A DNA stretch of 64,000 nt from NCBI GenBank assembly GCA_026873275.1, contig JANTUC010000013.1, forward strand, positions 744,001 through 808,000. Reading direction: 5' to 3'. Origin of the DNA: Pseudopithomyces maydicus (taxonomy: Eukaryota; Ascomycota; Dothideomycetes; Pleosporales; Didymosphaeriaceae). The notes below the pieces were generated by a model. That model searched no databases, was not told where the DNA came from, and saw nothing but the letters and a program-made list of their open reading frames with translations. A program made the position numbers and the translations under genes. Shown here one piece after another: positions 1-9,060 of the stretch; position 1 is the stretch's first letter, and each line of letters opens with the position of its first letter.

Positions 1-969
1 AGCTGTGAGTCCGCAAGGACCGTGACGACACAAGAGCTCGTAGCAACTGCGTGCTTTTGGTGTGCTTGAATCACATCGAACCTTCTGCAAAGCAATGGTC
101 TTCTATCGCCTGTCTGGTGCCGGTGTGTAAGAATGCCTTATCTCTAGGATACGCTTCGCAAGCAGCAGCAGCAGCAGCGTCACCACATCATTTACATGCT
201 TTAATTGAGTGGATACCTGGTGTTGAGTTCCACAGTACGAGAGCCACTGTACTTGAAAGCATGACACAGAGCGCTCGCCATGACTAGAGTTCAAGAGCCT
301 CTTCCATAGGACCAATGGGTTGTTTACTCGCGACTCGTACCCGCTTAATTTCGACCTATCCGCTGCCATATCATCTACTACCACATGTTGGAGTCCCCAG
401 CCATGGGGCACCTCCCAAGTTGCCCGCCCAAGCTGCCCACCCCAGCTGCCCGCTCACCTGCAACGCCTAACGCATTCACACAGAATTTCCCTCTCACCAG
501 GCTGTTTTCTAGACCTCTGATTGGCCGATAAGCCTCCAAAACCTCCGTTTGCACCTGAAGGCAGCCATGCGCGCTCCTAGACCGCCTACTTTCTGCCCGT
601 CACGTGACGCTAGCGCGCCAAGTCCTTGGGACCCTCCCCAATATCTATATAAACCCCACCGCCCACCCACTCCGTCGCTTTTTCTCTCCACTACACTCAT
701 GGGTTCTTTGGGCTTCGTCTGAACACTACTCCAGATGATCTTCACATCAACTTCAAATGAACTTTAGTTCATTATGACTTGGATATCTTCTTCCATATTC
801 CAATGTCAACAACAGCCCCACCCATAGCTTGAGCACAGACCACATATGGCTCAAGCTCAAGTCATTCGAAGCTCTACCATTGGTTAGTCATATACCTTAC
901 TCACTTTGATCCTTCACTAACATGTACAGGACCTCGACGTTGTCACATCATACCATCATGGCATTATCA
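1..969. other. Intergenic; promoter-like block, no gene seen
   Basis: No convincing coding region. A core-promoter-like arrangement sits at 599-700 on the plus strand: a perfect palindrome GTCACGTGAC (599-608, an E-box of the CACGTG class), then TATATAAA (646-653), then a pyrimidine-rich tract ending in a short ATG frame at about 699 that stops after seven codons. Seen in the sequence; any promoter activity is inference. Confidence 0.4.
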
Positions 970-1140
970 TGTCGACCTTGAGTCACATCATCACTTGACA
1001 TCAATCACCTTCACTGGTAACATCATCACTGGACATCAACTCAAATGATACACCTCACCTTCACTGGTTATCATCACTGGTCAACATCACACCAGAACAA
1101 CCAGTTCACATCATGTCAACACCTCATCACATGACAACAC
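970..1140. repeat. Degenerate tandem repeat rich in CATCATCACTGG
   Basis: Imperfect units of roughly 45-50 bp built from the phrases CATCATCACTGGACATCAA and ACCTTCACTGG recur about three times, then decay into scattered ACATCA words. It directly abuts the 71-bp array that follows. Confidence 0.6.
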
Positions 1141-1186
1141 TTCATCAATGTGTCGAGGTCACATTGGTAAGAGCTTCGAGTATCCT

Positions 1187-1905
1187 GGACGACCGACCGA
1201 ACGAACCGACCGACCGACCGACCGCAAGCGATACAATGGTAATAGGCGGAGGAAGCTGCACTCTGTCCGGCGCTCTATGAGTCTGGTCAACGACAGAACA
1301 GCCTTTGGTGGTGATGGTGGAGGAAGCTGCACTCTGTCCGGCGCTCTATGAGTCTGGTCAACGACAGAACAGCCTTTGGTGGTGATGGTGGAGGAAGCTG
1401 CACTCTGTCCGGCGCTCTATGAGTCTGGTCAACGACAGAACAGCCTTTGGTGGTGATGGTGGAGGAAGCTGCACTCTGTCCGGCGCTCTATGAGTCTGGT
1501 CAACGACAGAACAGCCTTTGGTAGTGATGGTGGAGGAAAGCTGCACTCTGTCCGGCGCTCTATGAGTCTGGTCAAAGACAGAACAGCCTTGGGGTGATGG
1601 TGGAGGAAAGCTGCACTCTGTTCGGCGCTCTATGAGTCTGGTCAAAGACAGAACAGCCTTTGGTGGTGATAGTGGAGGAAATTTTTCGACCGACCGAACC
1701 GACCGACCGACCGCAAGCGATACGATGGTAATAGGTGGAGGAAGCTGCACTCTGTCTGGCGCTCTACGGAGTCTGGTCAACGACAGAACAGCTCTTAAGG
1801 TTGGTGATGGAGGAAGCTTCTTGAGTTGGTAGTGGTGAAGGGCTGCACTCTGTCCGGCGCTCTACGGAGTCTGGTCAACGACAGAACAGCTCCTTCGTTG
1901 GTGAT
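1187..1905. repeat. Minisatellite, 71-bp unit, about eight copies
   Basis: The word CTCTGTCCGGCGCTCTA recurs at about 1261, 1332, 1403, 1474, 1546 and 1616, with diverged copies at about 1750 and 1848. Spacings are 71, 71, 71, 72 and 70 bp. A GACC-rich segment followed by CGCAAGCGATAC flanks the core array (about 1190-1235) and reappears inside it (about 1687-1722), suggesting a segmental duplication of the array edge. The unit is not a multiple of three, so the open frames crossing it change reading frame each unit and are not believable proteins. Confidence 0.95.
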
Positions 1906-1949
1906 GAGGTTGGTGGTCAGTCAACAGAGGACTTGACAGTGGAAGATCA

Positions 1950-2300
1950 CCAAAGAACTTAGTGTTGAAGGACCAGGATGTCTATCCAAAGGGAAGGCTT
2001 GGTGTTGAGGATCAGGATGTCTATCTAGGCTTGGTGTTGAGGACCAGGATGTCTATCCAAAGGGAAGGCTTGGTGTTGAGGATCAGGATGTCTATCTAGG
2101 CTTGGTGTTGAGGACCAGGATGTCTATCCAAAGGGAAAGCTTGGTGTTGAGGACCAGGATGTCTATCCAAAGGGAAGGCTTGGTGTTGAGGATCAGGATG
2201 TCTATCTAGGCTTGGTGTTGAGGACCAGGATGTCTATCTAAAGGGAAAGCTTGGTGTTGAGGACCAGGATATCTATCCAAAGGGGAGGACCAGGATGTTT
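1950..2300. repeat. Minisatellite of alternating 39-bp and 32-bp units
   Basis: Units begin CTTGGTGTTGAGGA. The long form (39 bp) ends with TATCCAAAGGGAAGG and the short form (32 bp) ends with TATCTAGG. Unit starts are at about 1998, 2030, 2069, 2101, 2140, 2179, 2211 and 2250. Where long and short alternate, the composite period is 71 bp, the same as the preceding unrelated array. Confidence 0.95.
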
Positions 2301-2469
2301 ATCCAAAAGGCTTGGTATGGGTTACAGTAATGGGTCTGGATGTCTATCTCAAAGGTTGATATGGTGGTGGGCTTTTTATGGTGTTGGGACACTAGGTGGT
2401 AGTGTATAAGCTATATAGTATGCTATCAAGCATTACAAGTCTCTATATCACATACTATCTTATACTTTA

Positions 2470-2985
2470 TGGTGTTGTAGTGTTGTATCGCGCCTTTCTC
2501 TCTTATTCTTATGCATGTGGTGTTGTATCGCGCCTCTCTTTACTTGCCGCCTTGTTCCTTTTAGTGTGCTATCGCCTCTCTTCACTCGCTATCCTACGCT
2601 TTTTGGTGTTCTACTATCGCGCCCCTCCCTCTTACTTGCTATCATATATTTTTCTAGTGTTCTATTGCGCCCCTCCCTTTCACCTGCTATTCTACACCTG
2701 CTATTCTACACTTTTTGGTGTTCTACTATCGCACCCCTCCCACTCACTTGCCATTGTATATTTTTCAGGTGTTCTATTGCGCCCCTCCCACTCACTTACT
2801 ACCGTATACTTTTCTGGTGTTCTATTGCACCCCTCCCTTACACCTGCTATCCTACACATTTTTGGTGTTCTATTACGCCCCTACCTCTTACTTGCCGTCC
2901 TGCCCGTTTTAGTGTTCTATTGCGTCCCTGCCTTTCACCTGTTGCCCCCATATTTTTTTGGTGTTCCATCGCCTCTCGCTTCCAC
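2470..2985. repeat. Minisatellite of about 48 bp, pyrimidine-rich
   Basis: The word GTGTTCTAT or variants recurs at about 2657, 2718, 2769, 2817, 2865, 2912 and 2961 (spacings 61, 51, 48, 48, 47, 49), joined by CGCCCCTCCC and a TTGCTAT-like stretch. Because 48 is divisible by three, two overlapping plus-strand open frames of about 190-210 codons run through it and encode hydrophobic 16-residue repeats. The indels between units shift frame, so I treat these as by-products. Confidence 0.9.
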
Positions 2986-2989
2986 TTGC

Positions 2990-3460
2990 TGTCTTGCGCG
3001 ATGCTGTCCCCGGAGCCATGCTGTGGTGTCGTGATTGGGCTGCTGCCGCGCGCTGCCGTCATGCGCAACCTCCTGCCCTCTTGAGCCATCTCGCCGTTCG
3101 CTACTCCCCCTCCCGCGCTAGAAGTGCGTATTTGCAACCACCGTCGTGCAAGTATTTGCAAACTTTGCGCAGCCGCACAGGCAACCAAGGACTTCTTCCT
3201 TTGGGCGACGTCTCCGCTGAGCGCTAAACTGTCGGCAGCTAGCGCACCCCGGGTGGCTGGATCAGCAGCAGTCCAGACCTTTCCCCACCCACTCGGTTCT
3301 GGGGAACGTTAAATCTACGCGTGTGCTGCTGGGAACAGTCTCGTCCGCTGTCCATCCTTCTTATTCCCGACCGTGCGACACCAGCCAGCCATTCGTTTTG
3401 CCAATGCGATAATGCACAAGCCCTGAGGAGCAAAATACAAGCACGCCCGACGATGCGCAG
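2990..3460. other. Intergenic, upstream of the Zn2Cys6 regulator
   Basis: No gene seen. GC-rich sequence following the minisatellite; it presumably contains the promoter and leader of the plus-strand regulator at 3461. Confidence 0.4.
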
Positions 3461-5631
3461 ATGGATCCGGTGCTCCAAATCAAGATGGAGCCGCGCGACG
3501 ACGCTTCGCCCACACCGCCCAAGAAGAAGCAGAAGCGCAACAAGCCGACCCTGAGCTGCGAGGAATGCGTCGAGCGCAAGACCAAGGTACGTCCAGTCGC
3601 ATCGCGATGCCGGGCCTTCGCGGCAAATGGCGGAGCGGAGGGGATGAGGTGGCCTACTGACGATCCCATCCGTCTCAGTGTGACCGTGGGAGACCCACCT
3701 GCATTGCGTGCATGAAGCGCCAGTCGCACTGCAAGTACTCGGAAGTCGCCAATCTCATCGCATCCACAGAGTATGTCATTCCCTGCGCCCCTGACCGCAG
3801 GCTTGGGATCGAGATGCTAAGTGATCCATAGCGGCCCCACGCGCAATGCCGGCGGTCGCAAGAAAGCCACGAGCAGCAAGCCTTTGCCCACCCTTGGCAT
3901 CGAGACACGCGCCCTGCCTGTCCAGGTAACCCTCTCTCTTATTCCCGCCCACATCTCACCACATGGCACCACCTGTTGCTGCGCCGCCGCCAGGGCTTGT
4001 CTCGCGAAAAGACAGCTAGACTGACCTGACCCGCAGCCTCCCGTCCCTAGCCCTCTTCCTCCAACGCCAAGGCAGAGGGGCCAGTATCGCAGCGTATCAC
4101 TATCGTCTACCGGCTCATCGCCCTTCCTGCTCTCCAACATCCCCTTTTCGAACCACACCGCTTCTCCCTTCTTCGGCCTTGGTTCTGACCATCCCTTCGC
4201 CAATTACTGGACCAGCCGAGGAGGGCTCGCCGAAGTAGTCGGCGTCTTACCAGCCAAAGACCAAGCCGACATCCTTGTCGCAAAGTACTTCGATGCCGTC
4301 GACCCTGTCTATCCGATGGTCCACCGTCGGAACTTCTATGCCGACTACGACCGCTTCTGGTCTCTGTCGCCTGCGGAGAGACAGACCGCGGATCCGGTGC
4401 TTGTGGCCCTTCATTTCGTCGTTTATGCCATGGCCACGCAGTTCATCGGTCCATCAACGGACCAGAAACGCTCTGAGATTGCCGAGTTCTACGTTTCTGC
4501 TTCTCAGCAAGCACTGCGGCTGTCTTCCTACCTGAGCAGGACGTCAATGAGGACCCTCCAAGCGATGGTGCTGATATGCTACTTTTTGATGAACGACAAC
4601 CATGCTTCTGACGCATGGGCCTTTGGTGGCGTGTTGATACGACAGTCTTATGCCATGGGTCTCCATCGAGATCCAGACATCATCGCCCCAAGGTGCTCCC
4701 TGAGTGACAAGCAACAACGGCGAAAGCTTTGGCAGGCCGTTTTGTTCCAAGACACGTTTCTTACAGTCCTTCTGAAGCTCCCACCCACAGCTACCTTCTC
4801 TGACGTGCGTGTCGAATCACTCACCGATGAGCTAGGCGATTATCTGCCCGCAACGAACGGATCCTCCGCTAACAGCACGTCTGTCAACCCGATGAGTATA
4901 AGTAATATTGCTCAAGTAACAGACATCTTCCCGACGTATGAACTTCAAGATCGGCAGTACATACGTTCTATGTGGCACATGGCTAACCTTGTTCAACGTA
5001 CTGTATGCACGCCGCGTTCGTTAGGCAGTCCCATAATCGATTCCCCCACCGCAAAAACAGAGCTCGTGAACGAATACGATCAGCTATTCCAATCATTCCC
5101 TCCATCACTCACCGTCTCAGATGATGGCGAAATTAAAGCGCTCGCAAAAGACTTGCGTCTGTTACGCCAAAATCTATTCCTACGAAGCAATTACTGGCAC
5201 TGCGTCATGATCATCCAAGCAGACGAATATGCAGACGGTGGTGTCCAATGCGACATCCGTGGTGCGCTCGAAGCAGCGAGGAAGGCTTTACTCGCCTTCT
5301 TCCACTTTTGGGAATATCTGAGAATCGATGCCGGTGTGTGGTGGGTCTTTCAGCACCGCGCTTTCGAGGAAGCAGTACGTCTCCACCCTTTTACTTCCAC
5401 GCCAATCACTAACTTGCATAGCTGCTGATGGCACGCATCCTCGGCACCCAAGAGAAGCCTCTATCGCCCGAAGACCACGGCATGAGTCCTGCGACCGATC
5501 CCCTCCTCACGGCTGCAAGAGAAGACGCGAAGCAGTGCTTGAACATCTTGGACATGGTTAGTGCCCCCGAGGTGCAGAAAACGAGAACCGATGTTCTGAG
5601 GACCGCGCTGGCGGATATCAATTGGGGATAG
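3461..5631 (+). CDS. Zn2Cys6 fungal transcription factor
   Basis: Nuclear DNA-binding regulator, target unknown. Five exons (3461-3586, 3679-3770, 3832-3925, 4037-5374, 5422-5631) join in frame to about 619 aa. The first intron splits the zinc cluster: exon 1 ends CEECVERKTK and exon 2 continues CDRGRPTCIACMKRQSHCKY, giving all six cysteines in C-x2-C-x6-C-x6-C-x2-C-x6-C spacing. A Lys/Arg run (PKKKQKRNK) just before it is a likely nuclear signal. The long fourth exon holds the helical fungal-specific transcription-factor domain (from about residue 160, with YFDAVDPVYPMVHRRNF typical of its start). The start is the first ATG that gives the basic N-terminus directly ahead of the cluster. No neighbour suggests a target pathway. 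Confidence 0.9.
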
Positions 5632-6011
5632 AGAGATCGTTGTACACGAGGGGAGATATACAAGCGTCGTCTCGAATTTTGTTATTGAGCGCGGAGTTTT
5701 TGGCGTATAGGTATTGGGATCTCTTAACGGTACGTGTACAGTATATTGTTACTGATACGCGAAAGGTCCCTTTTGGACTGGTCGCATAGTACAGTGACCG
5801 AATAAATGTTTATTGTTATTCCTATCGAGCTTGTAGCTACAGGATGCACTTGTGCCAATCGTCGATTATGGCATGTGAACCTCGTCCTTGCGAATATGTC
5901 TGACAGGAGGCTACGAGGGTTGCGCTGAGGAGTGACTGACAACCATTCGCCTGGATAAGTTGGTTTGGGGACATGTCTTCCATGCAGTTGCATAGTAGGT
6001 ATTGCTCCTCG
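5632..6011. other. Intergenic between convergent genes
   Basis: No gene seen. It lies between the 3' ends of the plus-strand regulator and the minus-strand small membrane protein, so it probably holds both terminators. Confidence 0.4.
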
Positions 6012-6254
6012 TCACCTCGATATCGCATAGTCGCCCGCCATCTCATAGATAACTGTTCTCCTCTTACGCATTTGAAGATACGCCATGTATAGAGCCGCGA
6101 TGCCGATGACAGTAGCTAGGACGCCGAAGATGTATTCTGGAGTAGAATCGTTATTTTGGGATGTGTATTGGTCTGACGGCCCTGTGATCAACTTAGTGTA
6201 TGCCATTGCGTAGGTGTATAAAGGCTCACCTGGCGAGGCTGGAGTGGGGGCCAT
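6012..6254 (-). CDS. Miniature single-pass membrane protein A (64 aa)
   Basis: I do not recognise a named family. Two exons, 6254-6230 and 6181-6012, with a 48-nt GT-AG phase-1 intron after the eighth codon (GTGAGC...CACAG). The unspliced frame is also open (80 codons). The spliced product has a short polar N-terminus starting MAPTPASPG, one transmembrane helix (about residues 26-45, core FGVLATVIGIAALYMAYLQM), a basic stop-transfer stretch RKRR, and a tail containing YEMAG. A paralogue on the same strand 1.4 kb away (7654-7913) keeps the MAP start, the intron position and phase, the helix and YEMAG. That is good evidence that both are real genes despite their size. Function unknown. Confidence 0.7.
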   Translation of the reverse strand: MAPTPASPGEPLYTYAMAYTKLITGPSDQYTSQNNDSTPEYIFGVLATVIGIAALYMAYLQMRKRRTVIYEMAGDYAISR

Positions 6255-7653
6255 GTTGCATTGGTATGGAACAGTTATACTGAGAGTTGATGAATGATTC
6301 TTCTCCAGAGTCTGCTCGGTAGTCGATTGCTAGCTGGATAATTTTTATTTATATGCGGACCTGGGCTTCTTTCATACACATACGATGACGCGAGCTTGGC
6401 GTTAATGCAATGCATACATATGCGTGGTGCACACATATGCGTGGTTTATTACATGGTATGCCGCGCTGATTGGTTTTTCGAATAGATCGCCAAGAATGTA
6501 TCGCTGTGCGACAGCGGACTGGTCGGTTTGACCGGTCGGCTGCCCTGTGGCCTTCCTAGTCAGAGATGCTCCCACGTCAGTCTCCAACTCCCGGCCCCCG
6601 GGGGCCCAAACTGGAGATTTGATTGATGATTGCACCTGTTCCCCGGATTTTTCGCAACACTGCACTGTTCTGACACTACTATTGTCAACCTGATTGTGAT
6701 TTTTCTCAAAGGTGCGATAAGGAGCGTAACGGATCAACAATGCATCATGGTTAAAAGCAAGCGTTAGAAATTGTCCACTCGTCTATCGCAGTGCACCTAG
6801 AGCGTGATGTCCTTCACGGGTGGGGATCATGCAACGTGCAAGTGCCGCAACCCGGCGCAAGTGCCACAGTGATCCACCTACATGAGTTTCGCGGGCTACT
6901 TGTGGTCCGTGCACACGCATCTGTTTTGAAAATATGTGCTTCGAGCGTCAATGTGGCCCGTGCACATATATCTGTTGTTATTCGATACCATCCATGTGCA
7001 ATTGCCACTCGCCTATAAGAGCTTCGCGGATCAATGTGGTCCGTGTATGCACGTATGTCGTGAGATAACGTGTGCACGGAACGATGGCCACAGCAGAGCG
7101 GATAACGGAGGGAGTAACCTAGCGTACAACAGTGGTCAGTGCACACTATATCTCTCGGGGTGACTCCGTTTACTGTCCTAATTGATCTAGCCAGATCTCA
7201 ACGACAGGAGCCAAATCCAGATGTCGTTGACGGAACGCAACATTTTCGTGGGGGAGTGAGCACCAGAAGATATAGAGTAATCATGGGCGAGAAAATAGCA
7301 ATGATGTGGCTTATCTGGTAAGCTGCCATGTAGTTCGAGTGACTTTGACCAGTATCAATGGCGCGAGTGCATTGATAGAAGCACGTCCAGTCTGACCATC
7401 TCTATTACATCACGGTATCTGTCACAATAGCTGCGTTGATTAAGTTGATTATGCTTGATTCGACAATCGTCATGAGGAAGAGATTGTGTTCAAGTATCCT
7501 CGTCGATCTATTTCTTAACTCCGTCCCATAGTTGCTTCCAATCCGACCTTCTGAATTATTCCCCTCTTCTTGCGAATAGGAATAAGGTTTTTCCAATGTA
7601 AGCCAGTATTGAAACCGACTTCTGTATCCAAGAGTCTTGAACCGTACACCCAG
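6255..7653. other. Intergenic between the two small membrane-protein genes
   Basis: Contains the degenerate repeats listed at 6886-7065 and a short repeated word CATATGCGTGGT at about 6416-6445. No other gene supported. Confidence 0.4.
6886..7065. repeat. Degenerate repeat around GTGGTCCGTGCACAC
   Basis: Three related blocks start with TTCGCGG or TTCGAGC and continue with TGTGGTCCGTGCACAC-like sequence and a CGTATGTC/CATCTGTT-like end (about 6886, 6940 and 7022). Copies differ by many substitutions and spacing is uneven, so this is an old duplication rather than a live microsatellite. Confidence 0.55.
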
Positions 7654-7913
7654 TCATCCTGCCATCTCATATAGCACGACCCGTCTTGTTCTGCGTAACT
7701 GGAAATATGCCAAGCAAAGAGCTCCAAGTCCAATCATTGTTGCAAGAATACCAAAGACGACTTCGGGTGTCGTTTTGATGGAGCTGGATGCGATGCGGTC
7801 TGCAGATGTAGACCTCCGGAAGATGATGTGATTGTGCTCTTGAAATGCTGCTTGAAAATCAGTGCAAACACATCAGACTGGAGAAAAAGCGAACCTTGCA
7901 AGGCTGGAGCCAT
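7654..7913 (-). CDS. Miniature single-pass membrane protein B, paralogue of A
   Basis: Exon 1 is 7913-7895 (MAPALQ plus one base). The intron starts GTTCGC. Two acceptors keep the frame: CAAG at 7839 (56-nt intron, 67 aa) or TCTGCAG at 7800 (95-nt intron, 54 aa). Exon 2 ends at 7654 with the stop right after YEMAG. The helix FGILATMIGLGALCLAYFQL is followed by RRTRR. From the TPE before the helix to the terminal YEMAG, about 22 residues are identical to protein A. Gene B lacks the six residues that follow YEMAG in A. Which acceptor is used cannot be settled by eye; the shorter intron is nearer the usual size in this window. Confidence 0.65.
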
Positions 7914-9060
7914 GTCTATAAGCTTATTCTAAGTTATGTTGAGTAGTGGCGTTGTCAAATAGTGCGAATACAGTCGTTTCTGGTCGCAAATGCGCTGGTG
8001 GAAGTCTCCAGAAATTCAAATAAAATAGATATCCGGACGGTCTTATATATGAGGGGTTTCAAGAAAGTAGCTGGACCTTGACATGTGGTCATAGCGTGGG
8101 AGCGGATCCTACTATTGGGTGCCTCTAAGGGCACCGTGGGTTTCTGGGGCGAAGTCGGCTTAGAGGCACCGTGGGTTTCTGGGGCGAAGTCGGCTTGGCG
8201 ATGGAGCACTAGCTTGCCCTTTTTAGCATGTTGCCTGTTTCGGTCTACGCCAAGGGAAGAGGTTGTAGACTGACGGACGGCATAGCACGGACTTGTCTAA
8301 CGATCATACCGTCGCAATAACGATTGAAAGGAACAGATGCTATTTGAGCTGTGGATCAAGCGTTCCGGCCGCTCGTGCATTGCTTGTTGTGCTCGTGCGT
8401 AGCCTGTTGCGGTCGGCCGTGTGTAGCTCGTTAGTGTACTTGGATTGGGCCCCGAAGTCTTTCCGTCTTCATGTGACTTGCACTTAACCTATTGAGCATT
8501 CCCTCCCAACCTTATTCTCGTCGAACAATTGAAAAAAGATTGTCATGTAACAGATACTCTGTTTCTTGCAAGTTAGTCTAGCAAGCAAAGATAAAATGCC
8601 AATCTCATATCCACAGATCCACGGATTGTGTCCACAAATGTGCTTGGGAATTTGCATTGATTAACTCCTATATAAGAATTAATACGAAGATCCAACAGGC
8701 CTTTGGGAAGAAAACATTCATTCCCATTGGCTTTTGAGCCAAAATATACAAATATGTTCTGAAAGTGTGAACATGTGTTAACCCACTAGGTTCAAATCTC
8801 TTTAGACTTCCGCCTTGAAGAAAATCACGAGCTGACTCTCACTGATTATTGTGAATAGTTTTCAAATAGAACAAACGTTCATCAGTTCCATAATCAGTCG
8901 GAGATATACTGTGTGGGCGGTGTGTGGCTGACCATGTCCGATGGGTACCTCCAACCGCTTAGTTCGCACAGTATATGACCAGGGAGCATGGCATCGATAC
9001 AATCTTACAGGACCACAGAAGAAAACCAAATTTGGCATCACCAAATCAAATAATCTTTCT
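7914..9060. other. Intergenic, partly AT-rich
   Basis: Apart from the short duplication listed at 8119-8200 and GCTCGTGCGT-type degenerate words at about 8365-8435, nothing is supported. 8500-8900 is AT-rich without a gene. Confidence 0.4.
8119..8200. repeat. 35-bp direct duplication with overlapping inverted repeat
   Basis: The sequence starting GCACCGTGGGTTTCTGGGGC occurs at 8131 and again at 8166, giving a 35-bp tandem pair. GTGCCTCTAAG at about 8119 and CTTAGAGGCAC at about 8158-8168 form an inverted pair that could fold into a hairpin. Confidence 0.7.

Noticed and set aside
1358..1780. 140-codon minus-strand frame with Pro/Arg-rich repeats through the 71-bp array
   Set aside because: The unit is not a multiple of three, so successive units are read in different frames. 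The open frame is a by-product of the repeat.
1187..2985. CRISPR-like array
   Set aside because: Units are contiguous tandem repeats without unique spacers, and the genome is eukaryotic.
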